A stretch of 40,977 bases of DNA from an uncultured Eubacteriales bacterium (GTDB taxonomy: Bacteria > Bacillota > Clostridia > UBA1381 > UMGS1253): positions 1-40,977 of the forward strand of contig CABUKE010000013.1 in the NCBI GenBank assembly GCA_902492065.1. Reading direction: 5' to 3'. The position numbers and the translations under genes were made by a program. The notes beneath the pieces are model-generated. The model saw only the letters and a list, made by a program, of their open reading frames with translations. It made no database searches and was not told the DNA's origin. Of this stretch, positions 13,937 to 20,366 are shown piece after piece (position 1 is the stretch's first letter; each line of letters opens with the position of its first letter).

Positions 13937-16558
13937 TTATTTTTCTATTGTCAGCCCGGTCACCTTTGCAAAGTTGCCGTTGTAGACGATTTTTAACGTG
14001 TGCGTACCGCCCTTCAGGGTCACGGGTTGTTTCTGCCGGTTTGAAAGACCGCCCGTGCCATTGATTGTGTAAGTTGCGACAGATTCGCCGTCAATTTGTA
14101 CGCTGATCGGCGTCTGCGCCAGCGCTGACTGCTCCGATATATATGCAATCGTCATCTGGTAGCTGCCATCCTCCGGTACGGATATGTCAAATTCCAGTCC
14201 CGCAGCAAGGTCATGCAGCGCGCAGACAACCTCCCCGCCGGTCTGCTGCTGAATCTGCCCCACACGTTCCATGGCTTTCGAACGCATAATATAGCGGCAC
14301 AAATTTATCGCGCAACGCTGAAGCTCCCAAAGTGTCAGGCTCCCGTCCGCAAGCGACGCTTCCAGGTTACTCTCCCGCGCTGTCGTGTCGTCGCACACCA
14401 TATAAATGTCGTTTTGCGCGCGTACCATGGCACGCATGTTTTTCGCGCTCGGCGCGCTGCCCTCATCGTTCATCTTTGTCCACCAGTCGGTCATGACAAA
14501 GCCATCAAAGCCCCATTCGCCGCGCAGAATCGTCGTGCAGAGGTCGTACGAGCCTGCAGTCCAGATGCCGTTCACCGCGCCGTAGGTGGTCATAATCGCT
14601 GTCGCGTGTCCCTTCTTGACTGCGATTTCAAATCCCTTGAGATAAATCTCACGGATGGCACGCTCGGAGATGATACAATCGACCTCGCTGCGCGCAAATT
14701 CCTGGTTGTTGCCCATAAAGTGCTTGAGCGTCGTGGTCGTACCGCTCTTTGCCGTGCCGCGCGTCTGCGCCGCCGCCATCATACCGGTCAGGTAGGGGTC
14801 CTCACTGAAATATTCAAAGTTGCGTCCGTTGAGCGGGTTGCGGTGGATATTCATTCCCGGGCCGAGCAGCGCCTCAATCTGATTGCCCGCCAATTCCTTG
14901 CCGAGCTGGACGAACAGTTCTTCTGTAAGCGGTAGGTTCCAGCTGCACGCAATCAACGTACCGCCTGCGATACTCATCGCCATGTCGCCGTTGTCCATCC
15001 GGATGCCGGACGGCCCGTCCGATACGCACGTTGCCGGAATGCCAAAGCCGCTCAGGCGCGGCGTAAGCCCGCCAAAGCCGCCGCCCGTGCCGGGGCGCAC
15101 CTTCGGGCTGCACATGCCCTCACCCTTGACGATGTGACACAGATCCTCGGCCGAAAGCTGAGCGATAAATTCCTCCATGCTCACTTTTCCATCCCGCACG
15201 TCAGCGAGCTTGTAGCCTTTGTCGCCAGTGAGCGGAATCTCCGGCTGGAGGTTGTCCTCGATGCGCTTTTGCAGATCGTAGTCACGTGTGCGTACCGGCG
15301 CATAAGCTATTTTGCCGCCGGCATTTTTCATCCGCTCAAACGCAACCGTCGGCGCGAGCGCCTGCGAGAGCTGCTCAACCGTCTGGAAGGCAAGCTCGCC
15401 CGTCAAGACGCATTCGCAGTCTGCAACGCTTGCTCCAAGATAGACCTGATATGTACCTGCGTCCAATATATAGGAAGAAGTCGTTTCGTCATAGGAGGCA
15501 AAGTCCTTGATATCAAACGATAAATCGAGCGTCTGGCTTGCGCCGGGCTGCAATACATCTGTCTTTCCAAAGGCGCAGAGCACCTTCGCCGGTTTATCCA
15601 GTGTCCCCTGCGGGCAGGAGAGGTAAACCTCGGCGATTTCCTTCCCGGCGGCATGGCCCGTGTTTGTGACCTCTGCGCGCAGTGTCACAGCCGTGCCGGA
15701 CAATTCCGCTTTGACTGGCTTTATAGCAAAGTCCGTATAGGAAAGACCATATCCGAACGGATAGAGCACCTTGTCCTTTGCAAAAGTTTCAAAGTAGCGG
15801 TACCCGACGTAGATATCCTCCTGATAGATGTTTTGTTCCTTAGCTCCATAATTTTTGGTGGAAGGATAGTCGCTGATATCTATTGCAATCGTATCGCTCA
15901 GCTTGCCGCAGGGGGACACTTTGCCGCAGAGCACGTCCGCAATGCCGTTGCCGCCCTCCATGCCGCCGTGCCAAGCGTAGATTACACTGTCAACGCCAAG
16001 CTCTTTGACCCATTTCATGTCGATGATGTTCCCAACATTGAGTACGACTGCCATACGCGAAAAATGCTGTTTCACGGTCTTTATCATAGCAGTTTCTTTT
16101 TCAGTCAGAAGGTAGCTGCCCTCTACCACCTTGCTGTCCTTGTCCTCACCGGCTGTGCGTCCGATTACGACGAGCGCAAGGCTGCTATTTTCCGCGGCCT
16201 TTTTTACCAGCGCGTCGTCGAGCGGCATCTCCTCTTGGAACCATGGCTCCATCGCCCAGCCGCTTCCGCCGTTGTCGAAGGGATGTTCCGTGACCCAATC
16301 CGCATAAACAGAAACAAGCTCCTCGTTGAGCAGTACGCCGTTTGCGCGCAGCCCGTCAAGGATACCGGTCTTATACTCGACATTGACCATGCCGCCCGAC
16401 CCGGTGCCGCTCTTGTAGTAGCAGGTCTGTACCCGGCCGAACACGGAAACGGTCTCGCCCGCGCGGATGGGGAGGATGCCGCCCCTGTTTTCCAGCAGGA
16501 CGGCGCCTTCCGCTGCCATCTGCCGCATTATCTTTTTATTATACTCGCTTACTCTCAT
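13937..16558 (-). CDS. Glycoside hydrolase family 3 with reversed domain order
   Basis: The 873-residue protein has GH3 domains in the order C-terminal type first (about 15-275; 'AEGAVLLENRGGILPI', 'VVLNVGNIIDMKWV', 'YPFGYGLSYT'). A fibronectin III-like domain follows (about 280-380), then the catalytic barrel (about 455-765). In the barrel, 'CVSDGPSGIR' (511-520), 'GPGMNIHRNPLNGRNFEYFSED' and 'LKHF' (611-614) bind substrate; Asp691 in 'GFVMTDWW' is the predicted nucleophile. A beta-sandwich of about 90 residues closes the protein, possibly a carbohydrate-binding module. The same inversion is known in beta-glucosidases of ruminal Clostridia and Butyrivibrio. No signal peptide is visible, so it probably acts in the cytoplasm on imported oligosaccharides or glycosides. 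GAGGTG lies 5 bases upstream of the ATG. Substrate (beta-glucoside, xyloside or other) is not certain. Confidence 0.93.
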   Translation of the reverse strand: MRVSEYNKKIMRQMAAEGAVLLENRGGILPIRAGETVSVFGRVQTCYYKSGTGSGGMVNVEYKTGILDGLRANGVLLNEELVSVYADWVTEHPFDNGGSGWAMEPWFQEEMPLDDALVKKAAENSSLALVVIGRTAGEDKDSKVVEGSYLLTEKETAMIKTVKQHFSRMAVVLNVGNIIDMKWVKELGVDSVIYAWHGGMEGGNGIADVLCGKVSPCGKLSDTIAIDISDYPSTKNYGAKEQNIYQEDIYVGYRYFETFAKDKVLYPFGYGLSYTDFAIKPVKAELSGTAVTLRAEVTNTGHAAGKEIAEVYLSCPQGTLDKPAKVLCAFGKTDVLQPGASQTLDLSFDIKDFASYDETTSSYILDAGTYQVYLGASVADCECVLTGELAFQTVEQLSQALAPTVAFERMKNAGGKIAYAPVRTRDYDLQKRIEDNLQPEIPLTGDKGYKLADVRDGKVSMEEFIAQLSAEDLCHIVKGEGMCSPKVRPGTGGGFGGLTPRLSGFGIPATCVSDGPSGIRMDNGDMAMSIAGGTLIACSWNLPLTEELFVQLGKELAGNQIEALLGPGMNIHRNPLNGRNFEYFSEDPYLTGMMAAAQTRGTAKSGTTTTLKHFMGNNQEFARSEVDCIISERAIREIYLKGFEIAVKKGHATAIMTTYGAVNGIWTAGSYDLCTTILRGEWGFDGFVMTDWWTKMNDEGSAPSAKNMRAMVRAQNDIYMVCDDTTARESNLEASLADGSLTLWELQRCAINLCRYIMRSKAMERVGQIQQQTGGEVVCALHDLAAGLEFDISVPEDGSYQMTIAYISEQSALAQTPISVQIDGESVATYTINGTGGLSNRQKQPVTLKGGTHTLKIVYNGNFAKVTGLTIEK

Positions 16559-16591
16559 TTAAACACCTCATTCTTCTTGGAGTATACACTC

Positions 16592-16620
16592 AGTATAACA
16601 TTTTTTGTCGCTTGGTTCAA
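16592..16620 (-). promoter_or_regulatory. Promoter of the GH3 gene
   Basis: On the minus strand TTGAAC (16620-16615) and TATACT (16597-16592) are 17 bases apart, about 33 bases upstream of the start codon. Confidence 0.7.
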
Positions 16621-16631
16621 CACAAAAAGAA

Positions 16632-16655
16632 AAAGAACGCGGTTTTGCGTTCTTT
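16632..16655 (-). terminator. Terminator-like hairpin with no obvious parent gene
   Basis: A perfect 9-bp stem AAAGAACGC/GCGTTCTTT with a 6-base loop. On the minus strand it is followed by CTTTTTCTTTTT. No minus-strand gene lies directly to the right, so it could stop antisense transcription coming through the tRNA region or belong to an unseen minus-strand transcript. It sits just upstream of the GH3 promoter. Confidence 0.4.
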
Positions 16656-16762
16656 CGGCCTGAAGAAAATAAACTACTTTGATATTTTTTTTGAAATGTT
16701 ATAATATAGAGGCGGGCCAAATAACAGATGGAACAGAAAACGATATTTTTTTCAAAAAAGTG

Positions 16763-16791
16763 TTGACAAGCTGGGGAAGGCGTGGTATACT
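16763..16791 (+). promoter_or_regulatory. Consensus promoter of the tRNA pair
   Basis: TTGACA (16763-16768) and TATACT (16786-16791) with a 17-base spacer, about 41 bases upstream of tRNA-Glu. Confidence 0.85.
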
Positions 16792-16832
16792 AACATTCGT
16801 CAGTTCGGGAGTGGAACTGATTTTTCAAATAA

Positions 16833-16907
16833 GGCCCATTGGTCAAGCGGTTAAGACGTCGGCCTCTCACGCCGGAAACAAGGGTTCGATTCCCTTATGG
16901 GTCACCA
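16833..16907 (+). tRNA. tRNA-Glu (anticodon CTC)
   Basis: This 75-base cloverleaf has acceptor arms GGCCCAT/ATGGGTC (one G-U pair), a TCGGC/GCCGG anticodon stem with loop CTCTCAC giving anticodon CTC (reads GAG), and a GGTTCGATTCC T-arm. The CCA end is encoded. It is followed after 7 bases by tRNA-Val. A CTC isoacceptor implies that a TTC tRNA-Glu should exist elsewhere to read GAA. Confidence 0.95.
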
Positions 16908-16914
16908 ATTATGT

Positions 16915-16990
16915 GGGAGTTTAGCTCAGCTGGGAGAGCATCTGCCTTACAAGCAGAGGGTCACAGGTTCGAGCCCTGTAACTCCCACCA
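16915..16990 (+). tRNA. tRNA-Val (anticodon TAC)
   Basis: This 76-base cloverleaf has acceptor arms GGGAGTT/AACTCCC, a GCTC...GAGC D-arm, a TCTGC/GCAGA anticodon stem with loop CTTACAA giving anticodon TAC, an ACAGGTTCGAGCCCTGT T-arm and an encoded CCA end. It is co-transcribed with tRNA-Glu. Confidence 0.97.
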
Positions 16991-17004
16991 TAATTTTGAC
17001 AAGG

Positions 17005-17041
17005 AACGTGTGACTGGCGAATGCTGGTTGTGCGTTTTTTT
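17005..17041 (+). terminator. Probable terminator of the tRNA transcript
   Basis: An imperfect hairpin (AACGTGTGAC with GTTGTGCGTT, several G-U pairs) runs into a tract of seven to eight T. It is weaker in pairing than the other terminators here but well placed 15 bases after tRNA-Val. Confidence 0.55.
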
Positions 17042-17057
17042 ATTTTATCCCGACGGC

Positions 17058-17086
17058 TTGACATTCCGGGCGGTATCGACTATAAT
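17058..17086 (+). promoter_or_regulatory. Consensus promoter of thrS
   Basis: TTGACA (17058-17063) and TATAAT (17081-17086), both perfect, with a 17-base spacer. The leader to the start codon is only about 65 bases, too short for a T-box riboswitch. Confidence 0.85.
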
Positions 17087-17158
17087 TATATAAATCTGGT
17101 TTATACTGTATATAGGACGATAGAAGGATTTATAATTTTTAAGATAGGAAGATGAACT

Positions 17159-18880
17159 ATGAGCGAAAACATGAACGAACTGCAAACAATTCGCCACAGT
17201 GCGTCGCATGTGCTGGCGCAGGCGGTAAAACGGCTGTTCCCGGGTACGAAGCTCGCAATCGGCCCGGCGATTGACACGGGATTTTATTATGATTTTGACA
17301 CGCCGCAGGCTTTTACGGCTGAGGATTTGGAAAAGCTTGAGGCGGAGATGAAAAAGATTGTGAAAGAAAACCTCAAGATTGAGCGGTTTGAATTGCCGCG
17401 TGAAGAGGCGCTTGAGCTGATGAAGGACGAGCCGTACAAGGTGGAGCTGATCAATGACCTGCCGGACGATGCGGTGATTTCCTTTTATAAGCAGGGCGAG
17501 TTTACTGATTTGTGCGCCGGCCCGCACGTGAATTATACGAGCAAGGTCAAGGCGTTCAAGCTTTTGAACGTGGCGGGCGCGTACTGGCGTGGGAGTGAGA
17601 AGAATAAGATGCTCCAGCGCATTTACGGTACGGCGTTTAAGACGAAGGACGAGCTTGCTGAGCATTTGCAGCGTCTTGAAGAAGCAAAGAAACGCGACCA
17701 CCGTAAGCTCGGCAAAGAGCTGGGACTGTATATGATGACGGAGGAGGGGCCGGGGTTCCCGTTCTTTCTGCCGAAGGGTATGATTCTGAAAAACCAGCTT
17801 ATTGACTTCTGGCGCGATATCCATCAGGAGGCAGGGTATCAGGAGATTTCGACCCCGATGATGCTCAACCGCAGACTGTGGGAGCGGTCGGGCCATTGGG
17901 ACCACTATAAAGACAATATGTACACGACCGTCATTGACGATGAGGATTTTGCAGTCAAGCCGATGAACTGTCCGGGTGGTATGCTGGTGTATAAGTCGCA
18001 GCTCCACTCGTACCGGGAGCTGCCGCTCCGTATCGGCGAGCTTGGTCTGGTACACCGTCACGAGCTTTCAGGCGCGCTCCATGGTTTGATGCGTGTGCGT
18101 TGCTTTACGCAGGACGACGCGCATATCTTTATGACGCGCGAGCAGATCAAGGACGAAATCAAGGGCGTATGCGCGCTGATTGATAAAGTATATTCGATGT
18201 TTGGTTTCCCATACCACATCGAGCTGTCGACCATGCCGGAGGACCACATGGGCGACGAGGCGGACTGGGAAATGGCGACAAATGCGCTCAAGGATGCGCT
18301 CTCCGAGATGGGCAAAGATTTTGTTATCAACGAAGGAGACGGCGCATTCTATGGGCCGAAGATTGACTTCCACCTGGAGGACTGCCTCGGCCGTACATGG
18401 CAGTGCGGTACAATCCAGCTTGACTTCCAGCTTCCGGAACGGTTCGAGCTTGAATATGTCGGCGCAGACGACCAGAAGCACCGCCCGGTTATGATTCACC
18501 GCGTTGTCTTTGGCTCCATTGAGCGTTTTATCGGCATTTTGACAGAGCATTTCGCAGGCGCGTTCCCGACGTGGCTTGCGCCGGTACAGGTGAAGGTACT
18601 CGCCATTTCGGAAAAGCATATTGCCTACGCAGAGTCGGTTGCAAAGAAGCTACATGATGCCGGGATTCGTGTGGAGATAGATATTCGTAATGAAAAGATT
18701 GGCTACAAAATCCGGGAAGCGCAGCTTGAAAAGGTGCCGTATATGCTGATTGCCGGCGACAAGGAGGAGGAAACCGGGACGGTTTCCGTACGTGCGCGCA
18801 AAGAGGGCGACAAGGGCAGCATGCCGGTGGACGAGTTCATTGCGGTGATTTCCAGGGAAATTGCAGAAAAATCGCTTTAA
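17159..18880 (+). CDS. thrS: Threonyl-tRNA synthetase lacking the N-terminal TGS domain
   Basis: The 573-residue enzyme charges tRNA-Thr. It starts directly in the editing domain: HSASH (His13, His17) and CAGPH (Cys119, His123) are the four editing residues, all present. The catalytic core follows with the zinc ligands Cys271, His322 and His447, motif 2 around 'HRHELSGALHGLMRVRCFTQDDAH', and motif 3 'HRVVFGSIERFIGILTEHF'. The anticodon-binding domain fills the last ~100 residues. These positions are about 63 lower than in the E. coli enzyme (Cys334, His385, His511), so what is missing is just the TGS (N1) domain. The promoter stands directly upstream and leaves no room for it. The gene appears monocistronic; no T-box is visible. 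Confidence 0.97.
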   Translation: MSENMNELQTIRHSASHVLAQAVKRLFPGTKLAIGPAIDTGFYYDFDTPQAFTAEDLEKLEAEMKKIVKENLKIERFELPREEALELMKDEPYKVELINDLPDDAVISFYKQGEFTDLCAGPHVNYTSKVKAFKLLNVAGAYWRGSEKNKMLQRIYGTAFKTKDELAEHLQRLEEAKKRDHRKLGKELGLYMMTEEGPGFPFFLPKGMILKNQLIDFWRDIHQEAGYQEISTPMMLNRRLWERSGHWDHYKDNMYTTVIDDEDFAVKPMNCPGGMLVYKSQLHSYRELPLRIGELGLVHRHELSGALHGLMRVRCFTQDDAHIFMTREQIKDEIKGVCALIDKVYSMFGFPYHIELSTMPEDHMGDEADWEMATNALKDALSEMGKDFVINEGDGAFYGPKIDFHLEDCLGRTWQCGTIQLDFQLPERFELEYVGADDQKHRPVMIHRVVFGSIERFIGILTEHFAGAFPTWLAPVQVKVLAISEKHIAYAESVAKKLHDAGIRVEIDIRNEKIGYKIREAQLEKVPYMLIAGDKEEETGTVSVRARKEGDKGSMPVDEFIAVISREIAEKSL

Positions 18881-18887
18881 AAAAGTG

Positions 18888-18916
18888 TTGACAGACGATA
18901 CCTGTTATAGTATAAT
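18888..18916 (+). promoter_or_regulatory. Consensus promoter of rplU-rpmA
   Basis: TTGACA (18888-18893) and TATAAT (18911-18916), both perfect, with a 17-base spacer; it begins 8 bases after the thrS stop. Confidence 0.9.
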
Positions 18917-18922
18917 ATAGCG

Positions 18923-19000
18923 GTAACCGCATAAGAAGGGTTATAAATCTGTGCTGAAAGGCGCAGTACCCGCATTAGCGTGACTTCATTTATAAGGAGG
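18923..19000 (+). ncRNA. Ribosomal protein L21 leader (autoregulatory RNA) candidate
   Basis: An 85-base structured leader precedes rplU. TTATAAAT (18941-18948) pairs with ATTTATAA (18988-18995) to close a multibranch element containing CTGTGC/GCGCAG (18949-18966) and CGC/GCG (18971-18980) stem-loops. The closing stem abuts the AGGAGG ribosome binding site. The place and general shape match the L21 leader known in Firmicutes, which lets excess L21 repress its own operon. Covariance scoring was not possible. Confidence 0.65.
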
Positions 19001-19007
19001 TGCGACC

Positions 19008-19316
19008 ATGTACGCAATCATTAAGACAGGCGGTAAGCAGTACAAAGTTGCGGAGGGCGACACGATTTTTGTTGAAAAGCTCGACGCAGAGGTGGACGGC
19101 ACATATACGTTTGACCAGGTGCTTGCAATCGGCGGCGAGGAGGTAAAGGTTGGCAGCCCGCTCGTAGAGGGTGCGACCGTTACGGCGAAGGTACTTCGTC
19201 AGGCGAAGAGCAAGAAGATTATCGTGTTCAAGTATAAGCCGAAAAAGACATACCGCAGAAAGCAGGGTCACAGACAGCCCTATACAAAGCTGCAGATCGA
19301 GAAGATCAACGCGTAA
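19008..19316 (+). CDS. rplU: 50S ribosomal protein L21
   Basis: This 102-residue protein is full length for bL21. 'MYAIIKTGGKQYKVAEGD' at the start and 'KIIVFKYKPKKTYRRKQGHRQPYTKL' near the end are family hallmarks. It binds 23S rRNA in the large subunit. A strong AGGAGG ribosome binding site precedes the ATG and lies next to the leader structure. It is followed by rpmA after only 52 bases; the prp (ysxB) protease gene usually found between these two in Firmicutes is absent. Confidence 0.98.
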   Translation: MYAIIKTGGKQYKVAEGDTIFVEKLDAEVDGTYTFDQVLAIGGEEVKVGSPLVEGATVTAKVLRQAKSKKIIVFKYKPKKTYRRKQGHRQPYTKLQIEKINA

Positions 19317-19368
19317 TTTTATCATTTACGGGAATATTACTATTGTTTGAAAGCTGAGGTGTAGCTAC

Positions 19369-19623
19369 ATGGCACATAAAAAAGGTATGGGATCGACCAA
19401 GAATGGCCGCGACAGTGAGTCGAAACGTCTGGGCGTTAAGCGTGCGGACGGGCAGTTCGTTCTTGCGGGTAACATTCTGGTTCGTCAGCGCGGCACGAAA
19501 ATCCATCCCGGCAACAATGTTGGGATCGGGAGTGACGACACGCTCTTTGCTTTAATCGACGGCAAGGTTAAGTTCGAGAGAAAAGGCAGAGATAAGAAAC
19601 AGTGCAGCGTCTATACAGTTTGA
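19369..19623 (+). CDS. rpmA: 50S ribosomal protein L27, without the cleavable N-terminal extension
   Basis: This 84-residue bL27 begins MAHKKGMGSTKNGRDS, so the flexible N-terminal tail that reaches the peptidyl-transferase centre is encoded in mature form. Most Firmicutes instead encode an extension ending in a FFA-type site cut by the Prp protease. Here an in-frame stop (TGA at 19348-19350) lies seven codons before the ATG, so no such extension can be made. GAGGTG lies 7 bases before the start. A strong terminator ends the rplU-rpmA transcript. Confidence 0.98.
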   Translation: MAHKKGMGSTKNGRDSESKRLGVKRADGQFVLAGNILVRQRGTKIHPGNNVGIGSDDTLFALIDGKVKFERKGRDKKQCSVYTV

Positions 19624-19628
19624 TTTCA

Positions 19629-19660
19629 AAATCTCAGACTTCTGTCTGAGATTTTTGTTT
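19629..19660 (+). terminator. Intrinsic terminator of rplU-rpmA
   Basis: A perfect 11-bp stem (19629-19639 with 19644-19654, AAATCTCAGAC) with a TTCT loop is followed by TTTTTGTTT. The next 200 bases up to the 156-residue gene contain only a short unsupported reading frame. Confidence 0.9.
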
Positions 19661-19856
19661 AGTGACAGTTTTGCCTGTTGCGGAAGGGAATGTAAAGAAT
19701 TTTTTCCAAAAATTATTTTTGCGTTTTTGTGTAAGTGAACAGAATAGAGTGAAACAGGAAAGCGGGACTGCGAGGAAGGCGTATATCTTGGCTATGGATA
19801 AGTCGGTGGACACGTTGGAAACGCTATGATAAATTGATTTTTTAGAGGACAACTTT

Positions 19857-20327
19857 ATGAGCAATTGGAATTATTATTCAAAGGAAGAGAATAGCATTTC
19901 CCTGCACGATTGTAATATAACAGGGGTTACTTTTTGTAAAGATATCATCCTATCCTTTCAGGACGGCTTTGACGTAACCGCAGAAAATTCTCTCAATAAC
20001 ACGGGGCGTCATAAACGTACCGGGGAAGCGGTTGTAGTCCTCAAAAATGGAAATTATGTTGACGGCTATTTTATAAAACCAATGCCGGATGGCACATATT
20101 CAGAAGAGGATAAGCTGAAAAGGGAACGAATAGAATATCATAAAATTGAAGTTTTAGCTTTTGTCCGCGACCATCAAAAAAAGCAATTTACTATTGAGGG
20201 TTGTCCTTGGAAAGACGCTGCTCAATATATTGAATGTTATTTGCATTTTACTTGTGATGAGGCAATATTTTGCTGGAATGAATTTGTTCAGGATGCATGG
20301 TTTCAGGATTGGCCGCCGAAAGATTGA
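19857..20327 (+). CDS. Hypothetical protein of 156 residues
   Basis: I do not recognise the family with confidence. The protein is soluble, without signal peptide or membrane helix, and unusually rich in aromatic and acidic residues. It starts 'MSNWNYYSKEENSISLHDC' and ends 'CWNEFVQDAWFQDWPPKD'. Its coding sequence is clearly richer in A and T than the ribosomal and GTPase genes on either side. It lies alone between the rpmA terminator and obg, breaking the otherwise universal rplU-rpmA-obg order, which suggests a late insertion. AGAGGA lies 7 bases before the ATG. Small acidic aromatic proteins of this kind include immunity proteins of polymorphic toxins, but no toxin partner is present, so that is only a guess. 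Confidence 0.75.
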   Translation: MSNWNYYSKEENSISLHDCNITGVTFCKDIILSFQDGFDVTAENSLNNTGRHKRTGEAVVVLKNGNYVDGYFIKPMPDGTYSEEDKLKRERIEYHKIEVLAFVRDHQKKQFTIEGCPWKDAAQYIECYLHFTCDEAIFCWNEFVQDAWFQDWPPKD

Positions 20328-20366
20328 AATGCTATAAAAAACGGACTATAATAGAGGATGAAAATT

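Noticed and set aside
16679..16705. A second promoter upstream of the tRNA pair (TTGATA and TATAAT)
   Set aside because: The spacer is only 15 bases and a consensus promoter lies closer to the tRNAs.
17087..17158. T-box riboswitch ahead of thrS
   Set aside because: The leader is about 65-70 bases with no specifier-loop stem or terminator; too short.
19662..19829. A 55-codon plus-strand frame with a GTG start between rpmA and the 156-residue gene
   Set aside because: It begins 2 bases after the terminator tract, has no ribosome binding site, no ATG start and no recognisable sequence. It could be a gene remnant, but cannot be supported.
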